DNA of 64,000 nucleotides from Agelaius tricolor (lineage: Eukaryota > Chordata > Aves > Passeriformes > Icteridae). The stretch spans positions 23,567,244-23,631,243 of the forward strand of contig JALJCS010000004.1 of NCBI GenBank assembly GCA_023055355.1, in the 5' to 3' direction. Within the stretch, counting starts at the first letter, position 1. The number at the start of each line of letters is the position of its first letter. The translations under genes and the position numbers were made by a program. The notes below the pieces were generated by a model that ran no database searches, was not told where the DNA came from, and saw only the letters and a program-made list of their open reading frames with translations. This document shows, one piece after another, positions 39,701 to 52,892 of this stretch.

Positions 39701-42700
39701 AGTAAACAACAGCTTTCACTACTGTACAGTGAGAAACAGTCACAAATATATCGCAATTTAAGTCATCTACATCAGCAGAATTACTATATTGGTCATCCAT
39801 GCTAAGCTTATTTCTGATATTAGCTGTTTTTTACTCCCTGGCTCCAAAGCATAACCTGATAATTTCCTCCTATGATGCTTTCCTTAATTGCTTTGACTGA
39901 TTACCTTCTTCTCCATTCAGTACAACTTTTCTCCTCAAAATTTAAGAACTGTCTCTGTGTCTTTACTTATTTCATATGTTTTCAGGTCTGGAACATGATA
40001 GTTTTCAAGCTGCACTCATTTTCTATTGGAGGATATTTTATACATGTCAGCATTTCATACAGATTGCTATCTCTATTAGTAATCTCTGATATATTTGGGG
40101 TTTATTGTTCTGAAAGGAAATACATGCTTTTGCACAGTTCTGTTCATGTTATTTGTCTGGGGACACCATTAGACCTTACTTACTGTTGCTCAGATACTGT
40201 ATTTTCTTTTCAGGTCTGCTTTTCACTTGGTTTTACAAAAAGCCAGTTGTTGAAATCCTGGTCTCTGGTGACTTCTGCCTACACTTTGATAAAGGATTTT
40301 CTCACTGTCACTTACCAGTTCCTTGAATTTCCCTTGCCACAGCTCGTCTTTGTCCTCACCTTTACCCATTCTGTCAAGGCTTGTATTTCCAAAGCTGTAG
40401 GGACAGGCCACGATTCTCCATTCACTCTCCTTTGGGAGTCAACCTCCACCTGAGTACTTATGGCCCACCTGCTTCCAAATGCATCCAAAGATCAAGCAGA
40501 TCCCCAGTTTACTGTCCAGAGAAATACAATATTGGGCAGTTGCCTGTCTGGACAGGAAGAACAAAATTATCACTTGTGCTCATGGCCCATACACACAGGA
40601 AAATATTGCTGGCAGGTTTGCCTCAAGACTTCCTCAGTGTGAGTGCTTCCTGGACACTCACCAGCAGAATTCCCATCACATCAACAGATGCATCCTTCTC
40701 AAACTTGTGTCAGGTTGCCTCTGATCATTCTGCTTTTCACTGCCATCAGTCAACAGAAATTAATGCAAATCCACTGGTCTTCCACAAACTGATGATCCTT
40801 CATCAGTCATTCAGATCCACCCCAACAGATCAAGCAAGACCAGCTTCTAATCAGGCAAGAAATTTGGCCCTTTAATTAACAAAACTTTGTCATGCCTAAT
40901 TTCACCATGACAAGGGAGTTTTTTTCCATCTTCTGCAGAGTATCATGGCACCATCTCTTTTGTACCACTCCTCACACTGCACTACAGTGAGAACTCTTAC
41001 CCTGCACATCCTGGGCTACAGGGGACTTACAAAACAGTCTGTCAGTCTGCTAAAAGTGTAATTTTCTAGGATGTGATCCGTGAATCTTTTAGTAGTTTGC
41101 ATGTGAATTTACACAGAATTCTTTTCAGAGTTTCCATGTTTTCTGTGAAACTTTTACAAATTTGTTAAACCATCCATTGGTCATTCAGTTTCTATTTTCA
41201 CCTGTCTGATTGATTTTATAATGTCCCAGGCAGCAGCAGATTTCCAGTAAACACAAACTGGCTCACATCATTTATTTCACTCCCTTCCACCAGACCACTT
41301 ACTCATTGCTTTCCTCAGATTGTTTTATTTCTGATAATATTAGACATTGAGATTTCCCCCCCGCCCATTTTTTTTAGTCTATGTTCCATAATCACTGTAA
41401 TCTATTATCTATATAGACTGTATATACAAGGAGATATAAGATATTCACAGAATAAGATTGAGATAAAAGATAGCTTCTTTGTATTTTGTATAAAATCTGT
41501 CAGATATACACTTCTATTATGTATCTCATATATAATACATTTTTATGTCTTGACACCCATGTTCATTATAGATATCAGCACTTCCTGTGTGGAGAGAAGT
41601 TGAACTCTGAGCCCTCAGGCCTCCCTAAGTCCAGGGGCATACTGAAAATGATAATAATCCATGGTTTGTTTTGCCATATTACTTAATTAATCCAGCAGCT
41701 CTTGAATTGCATTCTTCTTTCACTGGATATTAAACCAACTTGTCAATTGTAATTGCAAAACTCCTTTTACCTTTTTTATCTCATTCAGGCCAGTCCTACA
41801 GAGTCCATCTTCTCTTGCATGATATTGCTTTAGTTCAATCATTTTTAGTCCAAAGGAAATATATGCTACAGAGAATTGAAATAAAAAGAAAATGTCCAGC
41901 AAGTGCATGAAATAATACTTGTAATTCATACATAAAATTAATTAATATTTCAAAATATTTTCATTACAAAGCTGTATCTGTTAGAAACATAATAAAACTT
42001 GTACAGATTATTCTAATACATCAGTAGTCAATAACTTCAAGTTTTTAGGAAGTTTCCATTCTGATGTGTTAAAGATGCATGAGTCTGTTAAAATGGACTC
42101 GGAGTGCAACTCTGCCACGTGTACAGGAAAACAAGTACTTCCAAGGAATATCAGGTAACATTCAGTACTTGTAAAGTTGCTTCTTTCTCTGTGTACAAGC
42201 ACATAAAGTTACTTTTAAAATTTAGTTGCATAGCTTTCGTGTCATCATTTAATCTTTGCCTTCCCTCTTCTATTGATGCTGAACAGGAAAACATATGCAG
42301 ATACAAAAAAAACCACAAGCAAAGCATTAACAAATTAGGGTAAATTGATGACAATACATACATCACCACTTGAACCACAGGAATACCCACCTGGACATGG
42401 ATATTCCTGGCCTTCAGAGAGACATAACCTTTGTGTCATCATTTGTGTTATTTTGCCCACCAAATATTCTAGAATCAAGACCTGTGAGCAGCTTCCTTGA
42501 GTACACAGAACTTCAACCTTTATCATAACTGTGAGTTAGATCAGGCTCAAACAAGCAGATGTGTAGTGACATAGTTTTGCCAGCTAGAGACTGTAAGTGA
42601 GCATTATCCTTTTTTGTCCTTTTTACAGAACAGTCCCCATTCTCATTCCTTCTTGAAAGATGTGGTCTTCACAAGTCTTTTCTCTTCAAGTATCTACATG

Positions 42701-43844
42701 TCTGATGTTTAACACCAGTAAATTTTTTTCATTTCCCGGGGAGCTGAAACCTAAAAACTACTGAATCAATGCTAACGTGATCTGCTCATCTTGTTTATCT
42801 CTCTGTGCATTAGTTTTATTTATTTTCTCAAGCATATTTAATGTGCAGTCTCTTGGTGGAGAATTATGTATTTCTAAGTGATGCAATATTGCTGACAGAA
42901 TTTACATGGTGGAATCACTGGTATTGATGTGACAGCCTTAATGTCTCTCTGTTTATTATTATGAAGTATCTTTGCTACAATGCAGAAAGTAGTATTCCTA
43001 ATGCCCTCTTCACTCAACATGATTAGTTATGCTGCCCTAAAATAAAATCATAATTCATTCTGGATAGTGACAGCGATCTTGACAATCAGTAACACTCATC
43101 CTCAGTGTGATATCCATTCACAGACTATTCCTTTCTATGAGGCAAAATCCCAGACTAGGCAGATACCTCCATTACTCACTTGAGTCATCCCCATGAACAG
43201 CAGGCAGGCAGGGTGCCCCAGCCGCGCAGTAAGCATGCCTCCACCAGGAAACAAAGATACTGTTACAGACAAGAAAAGGAAACCTAACATAATGAAAGGG
43301 AGAAACTGAAGTGCCTATGTTACCCAAAGTGAGTTTTTTAGCATTTCTCAAGTATTGTCTCAGCTAGGGCGCAGCATCATCATCTCATGTAGGCAGGAAG
43401 GCAGGCAGGAATTGTCTACAATTACCTTTTCTTAAAATTTCCCACTGAAGCAATGGTTTTCTTGTAGTTCTGCCTGCCTGTTTATGGCTAAGTTTTTTAG
43501 ATGAACAGAACTCAGCTGTCTAAAATTCCAGCAGATTGTGCTATGCTAATCACTATTGCAAGCAAAGATCTAATGCAGAACTGACATAGCAGTTGCTTCA
43601 TTTTAGAAAATGGACTGTAGAGAGAATAGTACTGGCTCTGCCACTTATCCCAAGTAGCTATTCCCAGACTGCCTGAGAGCTCATTTTGCTGTATATGTTA
43701 CAGGTATGGGCTCTGGTTATGCACTGTTTCAGCAACAGTAAATAAATAAATAATAATAATAAATAGCTCGATAGATCCACCATCAATTTACAATCAATAC
43801 TGTTCTTGTTTAAGGAACAATTTCCAATGCTGCCTCTCTTACCC
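36758..43844. other. Intergenic, long unique AT-rich stretch
   Basis: No gene or assignable repeat. A 30-bp-period imperfect duplication is at 39361-39410, and an AAAT/AAT simple repeat is at 43739-43765. Plus-strand open frames at 39872-40453 (193 codons) and 40381-40875 (164 codons) overlap in different frames. Their translations show no domain and look like read-through of T-rich, low-stop DNA. Degenerate GCAGG repeats are near 43200 and 43395. Confidence 0.5.
43739..43765. repeat. (AAAT)n/(AAT)n microsatellite
   Basis: TAAATAAATAAATAATAATA and continuing AAT units. Confidence 0.9.
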
Positions 43845-44000
43845 AGCTGTGGATTCCCCAACCCTGGAAGTGTTCAGGGTCTTGAATGGGCCTCTGACCA
43901 GCCTTGCTCATGACAAGAGGGTTGGGACAAAATGATCTTTATGTCCCTTCCAGGCCAAACCATTCAATGATTTTGTGATTTTATTACTCTACGATTCTGC
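43845..44000 (+). mobile_element. CR1 3' end fragment
   Basis: About 155 bp: GTGGATTCCCCAACCCTGGA, then a diverged middle, then TCTTTATGTCCCTTCCAGGC and a degenerate tail ending ACGATTCTG. Plus orientation, 5'-truncated. Confidence 0.88.
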
Positions 44001-45959
44001 TAGAGTACAGTGAATTTCTCTACACTAAAAAAAAAACCAAAAAACTTAGTTTGTTTTGTTGATCTAAAAGTCACAAAGATGCTGCATTTATGTAGTCAAA
44101 ACTAAGATACACACTTACACTAAACATCTGGCTTGCATTTTCTTTTCAATAGCATAGAAGTTAGCCATGTTTCAAGAGGTTTTAATTGTCCAGTAGAGTA
44201 GTCCTTTACTTTATTTCTCTATATTTCTTTTCACTATGAATTGCTTTCATGTGTAGAAGTAAGACAGCTCTTTGATGCAGTTTGGAAATGTTGATTTCCT
44301 GGTTACAATTCATAACAAGACAAAACAGGCTGGGTGATTATGGATCTGAGAGAAGGATATAAAATCATCCAGAATTGAACTGGTATCTAGAGTACAGAGT
44401 AGTACTGACGAATCCACCCAAATCATCACCCCCTGAATTTAATTTTACCTTGAAGTCCTTGGAATTATTTTTACACAATTTTACGATACCAAAATGTAAA
44501 GATTAATTTGTATTATCATTTTAAAATGTCATAAGCAGATATAAAGCACAAAAGCAGTATTACAAGGGCAGGGAGAGTAACCAACTTGGTAAAGCCCACA
44601 CAGAAAACTACTCCTATCATTCAGAAGTTTGTCCACATTATCACTTTGTTGCCTTATCATATCCAGCTCTTTTCCACCATCTCTAAGTCAATTGATAGGA
44701 TTCACTGCCAGTCAGTTTTGTTTTCTTTACTATATTACTGCAATGAAAAGTCCATCCTGTGACTCTTTGCTGCCCAGTGTAAGAAGTCTCAGTTCAACTC
44801 TCAGCAAGTAGGAAACCATATCAGCAATCAGAAAAATGAGCTGACCTTCAATCTCAGCAGACAGACCTCATGTGTACGAAATGAGGAAAATGAAGGAGGG
44901 ATGAAGGACAATGAATTCAGGATGGGCTTCTTCAGAGATATGGCTAGTTCACATTGGCAAAGCCTGGCATGTTATTCTACTTCTGCTGCAGGGAAAGAGG
45001 GCTTAGCTTTCCCAGGTACCAAACATCCAACGTTCCTCAGCTCTGCTCCCACTGCAAACTACAGAAGACTCTAAAAGTTGTGCAGTCATGGTTTGCTAAT
45101 TTTTTTTTATCCCAAGAGGTTTTGAAAGAAAATAGCTTTTAAAATCTTTCTCTATCATATCAGCTCTTTGCTAAGAGTTCTCAAACAAAAGAAAGCACTG
45201 CAAACACTACATGCTCATGGCAAATGGTGCTCAATTAAAAAAAAAAAAAAGTGCATCTTTCTTCAAATATTAGTGGCACAATCTGCAGAGGCAATATAAC
45301 TTTTATGTGATTCAATGTCATTTTTCTATTGGCAAAAATAACTCAATATCAGCTGTAGGCAGAGACAAAGGAAGTCTATCCATTATATCGGTTCCAGAAA
45401 TAGGCTAAAAAATTATCACATTTGAAGCAATTAATAAAGGAAAAAGATGTAGGGTGAACTATTTCTCAACAAATAATGTTAGGCGGCAATTTAGAAAGCA
45501 ATATGATATATGATAAAAATATTATTTTAAATCAAACACACTACTTGTAAATCACCAGCTGTATCACTCTACCCTTTTTTTCCCCAAAGTTTAGTTTTTA
45601 AACACATTTCTGCATCTATCTTAACCAAGTCTTTGTCTCCCTCCTGTGTTCAGACTGTTATTAACATGACTTTGATATAAACAAAAATCTCTTTCAAATA
45701 TTTACAGTCACTGCTTTAAAATCATTCTTTTTTAACTCAAGTTATATGTAAAGCAACATTAATATTTCTCAGATGAAGTAAATATTTCACAGATAAAGGC
45801 AAATTCATATCTGATAAAAACAGGTCAGAAAAAATTGCAAACAACAAAATAAATGTGATCCCTTTGCAATTTACAATTAATTATTTTCCCCCCTGCTAAG
45901 ATACTGCATCTAAAATTTCTTGGTACTTGCAATGTACTAATTTTCAAAAACTTATCCAA
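44001..45959. other. Intergenic, nothing recognised
   Basis: Unique AT-rich DNA with an A-run near 45237. Short open frames only. Confidence 0.55.
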
Positions 45960-46200
45960 GACTTCTAAACCTTTCTTTTAACTGTCAGACTGCTGAATTT
46001 GCATGGTGTCATCAAGCAATGACTTTCAAAAGCATTAACATCAGAAGGGGGAGAAATGATTAATGCACAGATGAAACATATCATTAAATCTTAAACTAAT
46101 CAATTATTAAATTCTGCAATATCTTAGTAAAGTTGCTTGTTTTTATTTCCAAAGGGATTATATGGAGCTAAGGTGGATATATCATACATTTTTGATGCAC
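45960..46200. promoter_or_regulatory. Possible conserved noncoding element
   Basis: Contains TTTGCATGG, GATTAATGCACAG, CATTAAATC and CTAATCAATTATT in close order, without repeats. The motif content suggests an enhancer, but the evidence is weak. Confidence 0.25.
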
Positions 46201-47929
46201 ACACACATCTATGCTTCACTCATTAAGTAGTGTGAGACTGCTTTAAAAGAAATATACTGGTACATGGGAAAGACCCTTAAACATGTCATATAATACCTAC
46301 CCATTTAAATAAATCTACCTTTTATTTCCCCTTTATTTTCCTTTTTCTCATATTTGCAACAGCCAGGACAACTGTCTTTGTGAAATTGGTATGTATGAAC
46401 TAGGATATATGCAGTTTGTTGCTGTATTTTTATATTTTCTAGTGCTGAATGTGTTCCCCTTTCTATGAGAATCTGTAGAGCAGAGTCTTTCTCTTTTGCT
46501 GTAAGAGAACAAGTTTCCAAATCAAATCACGTTATTTGGAAGGCACTGCATCTGATATTTGAATATTTGAACCTCCAGGGCAGTAGGAAAAGAGTTTCCA
46601 AATAATAAACACCATTTCATACAAACCTTTAGAAATTTGTAGAAGAATGCTCCAAATATTAAAAAAAAAAAAAAATGATACACATGGACAGCTACTGTCC
46701 ATGTATTTGGTGTAAAAAGATGTTTAAGAAAAGCCATAATTTCAATCTAATGGAAGTGTGGGATAAACCCACAACATGACACCTTTGAAAATGAACATTA
46801 CTTTTGTAGCCCTTTTGTAGAGCTTGGATATATTTGCTATCATTTCTGTTCCCACTTCTTGACTGCCCATGAGGTCACAAAAAACTTCTAGATAATTCTT
46901 GGTTTGGTTTGGTAAAATAAGAAGGAACTGAACAAAAAGGTCTTTAGGCAAAGAATCCTTTATTTTAACCACTACAGGCTGTAAATAATTTGGAATAACT
47001 TAGCCAATAATTATCTAAAATTTGCACACTCTTGTTATTATTGTGAATTACTTAGCAAACATTAAATCATTGCAAACCTTTTGGGGATTGTACTCTAAAA
47101 TGCTACCTCATGCTTACATTTTTGACCCAAAGGAGAAGTCAAAATTTTTCCCCTGTGTCTAACTCTCAGTTGCTCTAACAGAAAATATTAGCAGTTTTCA
47201 AATCCTTCTATTTTTTCATTCACTGGAATTCTCTCTTTTTCAGCAATCTGTGATCTGATTTTCTATAAACCTCTACCTTCACTGACTTCTACAGAATGGT
47301 ACACATCTCTCTGAAGTTGTAACCCATCACCCTGGTATGTTATCACCATTCCTGTTTCAAGGAGAAATGAAATAGCTGTTAGTTTTATGGCTTTGAAAAT
47401 CCCTCCAATAGGGGAATAGAGAGTACATTGAAGTATTTCTCACTATAACCTTTTCTCACCTAGCTAAAGAGAAAGGCAGTGTAGTAGAGCTAGAGTAAAT
47501 CCTGTTCACAGAGATTTTTCAGCACTTATCTTCTATAGCATACCTGCATTTGAATGTAATTTGTCTCCCTGAATCTTTGCTTTCCCCCTTTTCCATTTTC
47601 TACAATTCAGAAGGAAAACACAACCACAATAATGTGTAAATTGGATTTGTAACCCATCCTGAGGGGGTGAACACTAAGTAGGTCACAAGAACACAGGTAC
47701 TGATGGGGTGGTTTGCCTGTGGGGTGAGAAAGAGCTCCTGCACTTCTGTCACACACCTCTTCTAATGCAATGTGATAGAATGATTTTAGACAAAATGTCG
47801 AGTCAAGTAGGCTTTTCTTTGGTCTTCAGAGATGATTTTGCTTAAGTGTTGAGGTACTTAATCCACCACTCAATAATAGTCTTGAGTAGAAACATTACTG
47901 AAAATTAGCTTTGAAATAAGCAGTAGTAT
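46201..47929. other. Intergenic, nothing recognised
   Basis: Unique AT-rich DNA with a 13-14 base A-run near 46661. No gene seen. Confidence 0.55.
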
Positions 47930-48310
47930 GAGTGCTTTGTCTGGCAATAGATGTTGCACAAATTCAGCTGCAGTTAGACAAGCCAAGCTTTCAATTACTG
48001 CAGACGCCATGGTGGAAAGAGGACCAGCATGTGGGCAGTAATTTTCATTGTTTGCTTTACTCCTGTATCCTTTGATAGCCAGCTGGTGATGGATGGGAAG
48101 CAGTGTAATGATTCAGACTCTCTCTTCTGAAAGCCGTTTTGTACAGCAATCCAGATACTAATAAAACCCCATGAAATACCACATTTTTACGAACTGCTAA
48201 AGTGATATGACTGTTATATGTTGATAATGATGAATTGAAGGAGTAATTGGCAATAATTTATTACCCTTTTCCTTGTGATCAAATTACTCATACAGCTAAA
48301 TGATACCAGT
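47930..48310. promoter_or_regulatory. Possible conserved noncoding element
   Basis: Mixed-complexity sequence with TTCAATTACTGCAGACGCCA, GGGCAGTAATTTTCATTG, CAGCTGGTGATGG and GAGTAATTGGCAATAATTTA. There are many TAAT/AATTAC words plus an E-box, and no repeats. Enhancer-like by texture only. Confidence 0.3.
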
Positions 48311-51300
48311 ATATTATGAAAATGAAGTCATTCTCTTCCCAGGCTACTCCTCTTACAGCTAGAAGCCATGTCTACTATTTTTACATCTTTCACTACTGTT
48401 CAGTTCTGAACTCCATGCAAAAAGGACTGCTCTTTCTCTTCTTTTTGTGGTACACAGAATGCTGTGATCTAGACAATGATCACAGGATTAAAATCTTTTA
48501 ACAGAAATAATAGCTCCAAAATAATTTTGTAGCCTAAGGAGATTGAAAGAAAATATTTCTTTATACAGCATATAATGATACAGTCTAATTTCCTGAACAA
48601 GTAACTGATTCCAGATAGTAAAGCAACAAATATCCTACTGAGGAAAAAAGTTCAAAATTAATTAAAGAGGCAGAAAGAAATTATCTGAATAATTAAAAAG
48701 TCATCTCTAGTTGTTCAAAGCAAGATAAGCATACAGGAATATCACTTTAGTTCTCATCTCTGAAAACAGATCAAAGATTATCTCCTTGGGATGAGAAAGA
48801 AATTCATTAGATCCTTAGTCATTCAGTGGAATCATTCACCTCAACAAAATTTGTCTTCTGTCAAGTTTGAACTGCAGAGATGTAATAAATACACAAATAG
48901 CATGGAACATCTTTCAAAGAGCCAAAGGAAAGCTTTTGAGAGTCATATTGAGAGTGGCATGAGGTCTCCTGAGCATTCTTTTTTACAGGAAATGTTTAAT
49001 TGCTTTTTATTGAGCAGAACCTTTCCTTCTGCTTATAAAAGAAATTATTGCTTTCTGCCTCTGGTTCAGTCAGAGGACGTTAATAGTCCCAGTTTCCTCT
49101 GGAAAAAGACACAGTTAATGACTGGAAGACTATCATAAACAGGGTTTATTGCCCAAATTACAATCCAGTTCCTAACCAGCCATCTCATTTCAAATTGCCC
49201 TCCTGACATTTTGGTGATTTTCTGTCTTATTATCTGGTTCACAAAGACAGTTCTCTGATGTTTTAAAACTTTACGTGCTTCTTTTTCTTCTTTTAAATTT
49301 TTTTTTAATAGTATTCACATTGCTGGAAATTGGTAAGTTCAGTGTGAAAGGCGTATTTATTGACTTCACAACAGCAAAGTGCCTCTCAACAGAAGTGATT
49401 CTTCAGCGTGCAGCAAAACCTGTGTCCAAATACAAAAAAGAAATTATTCCTTCTCTGGCCTGAAGCTGTTCCTTCTGGCGTAATATCTAAGTGCTATTAT
49501 TAAGGCATGTACAAAAAATACGATTGTATAGGAAAATATTTGTGAAATCTTTAAGGTAAAAGAGTTAATAGAATACTACATATGTGATAATTATTCTTAC
49601 TATGACATCATAAATGCACAGAGAGATTTGCAGTTAAACTAAAATCCCTGCTTAATAGTGCTATCAAAGAAATCAAGCATATTGACTAGGTGTAGCTGGT
49701 ACTGTGGTTGGAACATATTGTGAAATGAGGAGACTTAAAGAAAAGTTAAGGCAGATTTTCTGTAATTTAGCAATGAGAAGTGTTATACAAAGCAAAAGCT
49801 AAAAATTGTGTTTCTTTGAAGGGGATTTCAGAAAGGAAGAATTTGGGATTGCACACTAGAGAATTTCTTTGCTATTACACCTCATACCTAGGTGTCAGAT
49901 TTTCTAAATAGATAGATACATCCAAGACAGACATTAACTCAGAGTGAAATACAGTAGCAAGAAATGTAAAAGCCACCTTCCTGCCAGGACAAGGACATAA
50001 TTACAAACACTGCATAAACCTAATCAATAAGTTGTATTGTCACAGATTGTCACAGAAATAACAAAAGTCTACAAAGAACATAGGTTTGAAATGTGATCAA
50101 GTCTCACCATGAACTCCAAAAGCCATTACTGCATTTATATCAAACAAGTCTGCAGAATTTTACATTATTAAAAAATAAAAAACCAAAACAAAAAGGAAAG
50201 GGGGAAAAAATCTTAACTTGTGGGAGAAAACAGTGATTATTTTTAATTATATCACCCACTCCCTAAACTTCTGAAGCATCTGAAGACTTCCAGCTCTATC
50301 ACAGCACCTCAATGATGCTGTCCTTTATGATTCAGACTGGTGATCTTTTAAATTTAAGTGCTTTGTAAGCATCAGCATTGCAATTCTGAAAATATTTACT
50401 ATCATTGCATCAGGATTTTTACATCTTATATTGGCATTTTTATACTCTAAATAAAAATAACTATATAACTTTTAATTTTTAATTGAAAATGAAGCTTCTA
50501 TAAAGGATTTCAAGACTGACAGGAAAAAAACCCATCTATGTCGAATAGAGATAACCTCTAGTTTGCTTATGGCTAAGGATTCATTCAAGGGTATATCTAT
50601 GTCTCTGTAAGAGGTGTTGCAACAGGCACAATAAAGATAGTAAATATTTTGAACAATCAGGCTAATTTATTAGAATGCCTAATTAATATTAATAGAGCAT
50701 TTCAATATCACTAACTATAGCATACTACAGGATTGAATTAGAAATCAACAGTAGCAACTGACAGAGGACTGTGTAACCAGGGCATAAATAGCGAGTCTTC
50801 CAAATATTGCTTATTTTTAGCTATAGTAAAGATGGTAAAAATATATTTATTATTTCTAAAAAGCAAAAAGTGCTTTGAAGCACAGAATTTTGTTTAAGTC
50901 CAGTTTCAGCCTCACTATATTCTTTCTTTACTGTGTCAGTACTCTCTTTGGCTCAGAAGCTCATTTTGTGCAGGGGAGATAAAGAATAATAATGCAAAAG
51001 ACTGCAGCTGATGACCAATCCCTTAACATTTTTATTTTGTGTTATAGCTGTGATATACAATAGGTGATTTCCTGAGTCTGGTACCACAACAGAGTCATGG
51101 ACCATAGTACATGTAAAGATTCTCCAGAAAAGCTGTCCCACTCCCCAGTTTCTTCCTGGGCATTGGAAGCTCTTCCACAACATCAGCAACAGCTGCACCA
51201 CAAACATACTACAAGAGTTACACCAATCTGTGAGAAAATTAGCCATGCTGAGCAGTGCCACTTTCAAGAGAGCTGTCCTTCAAATAAAAGCCATCAGACA

Positions 51301-51628
51301 TGAAATTTGACACTCTGTGTCTTTCAGCAATCAAGTGCCATCATTTCACTTTGACAGCAGAGAGAGGAATTAGTCTCTATAAAAAATATCAAACAGACAT
51401 ACCTTGAGTAGTCCATGAAAGTGAAGTTGAGGGCTGGGTTGTTGTCTGCAGCAGGTACTTATTTCAACAATTCCAGCAATTGGAGAGAAAAAGGATATCT
51501 AAAACCAAACCAGAGCCTTACAACAGTAATGGAATGGCCACTTCTTCAGCATTTCTACTCCAACATGTCAATTTTAAGACTCTCAGTCTATATTTCAACC
51601 TGACTAAATCCTGAATGCCTTCTCTGAG
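48311..51628. other. Intergenic, nothing recognised
   Basis: Unique AT-rich DNA. Open frames of 115 codons (48791-49138, plus) and 104 codons (50953-51267, minus) have no recognisable domain and no splice or promoter context. Confidence 0.5.
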
Positions 51629-51672
51629 TCCTTGGACAATAATTGAAAATATGCCATGAAATGACCCAAAGT
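51629..51672 (+). repeat. Left arm of a 44-bp inverted repeat
   Basis: Begins TCCTTGGACAATAATTGAAA. Its reverse complement occurs at 52849-52892 with a single mismatch (at 51663). Sequence on either side of the arms is not similar, so the repeat unit is sharply bounded. Confidence 0.95.
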
Positions 51673-52848
51673 AGACAACCAGAGGACTTGGAAATCGTAG
51701 CCTCACATGGGAAGAAGCATGATACAAAGATAGCACCTTGCAGAGCACCCCTCAGGACAAAACTGCACCTTGATTTCTTCAGATCCCACAGTCGGCATAA
51801 CACTTTTACAGCCCCATCTTTTGTCTGCCCTACTCACAAAAAATGTCCCAGCACTCCACACACCTGCAGTGCAGGCAATCTGATGATTGTCTCACAGCAC
51901 AAACCTGCAAAACAGGAGATGGATAACATGAGGTTGTGGGAAAATAGGAGAAGGATATCCTGGGGTTGGTCTCTCTAAGAGGAGATAATCCCTAGAACAG
52001 ATTAGTTCTACATACATTGGCACTTGAGCTCCCTCCTCTCGTCTGGGACACAACAGATTGGCATTATGGTAAACTCAGTAGCCTGTAGCTCTGTTGGTAA
52101 GAAAGGCAGAATGTGTGTCACAACTCCAGCTCTCTACAATTACTTTATGCATACCTGTTATGGGACCTTTATTTTTTAAGTGAAACGAAGTCCAAACAGA
52201 TTAATCTGATCTCTCAGCCTTATAGCTACCATATGTTGGATAAGAAGATAACTGGTTTGGAGTTCTAAGAGTCATAAAGATCCAATTTACATCCACTTAT
52301 TCCCAAACTAAAAGGATATGTGTGGTAAGATAGTATAAATTATGGTCTAATGGACCATTAACAGAAGCATGCTATAACTGTGTGGCAGACAGCCTTTACT
52401 TTTTATCACTAAACACTTCATTAATGACCAATTAAAGAATCCCCCTGAATTAGCTCATTTGACGCAAGAGGTAAGTTTTTAAACAGCATTTCAGAAAACT
52501 AAGCTGCTGCCATGCAGCATATTGGAAAACATGGTGCATCAGAAAGATCTACACCTCTAATAACATGTCAATAAAGTCCATTATCATCCACGCAGTTACG
52601 CTTCCAGCAGTACTGAACATTACCTTGGGAAAATCAGATCTGGAACATTAAACACTCCCCTTAGTGACAGGAGTGGTGCAGCTGCAGCTAACAGGGACAC
52701 CACAGAGCAGGCTGTTGCTATCTCTCGTAAGGAAGGAACTGAAATAACTTTCAGTGACTGCAACAAAATACACTGTCTTGTCTAGAGCCTTGCTTCACTG
52801 AAAGATTTACAAATATCTTACATCAATGCCCATGTGCTCAGTCTCAAG
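51673..52848. other. 1176-bp spacer between inverted-repeat arms
   Basis: No gene, transposase or known repeat is recognised between the arms. The longest open frame starting in or beside it is 111 codons (51643-51978, plus) and shows no domain. The words CTAATGGACCATTA (52346-52359) and CATTAATGACCAATTAAAG (near 52419-52437) give it some homeodomain-site content. Confidence 0.5.
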
Positions 52849-52892
52849 ACTTTGGGTGATTTCATGGCATATTTTCAATTATTGTCCAAGGA
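52849..52892 (-). repeat. Right arm of a 44-bp inverted repeat
   Basis: Reverse complement of 51629-51672 with one mismatch. If transcribed across, the two arms could pair as a 44-bp stem with a 1.2-kb loop. Confidence 0.95.
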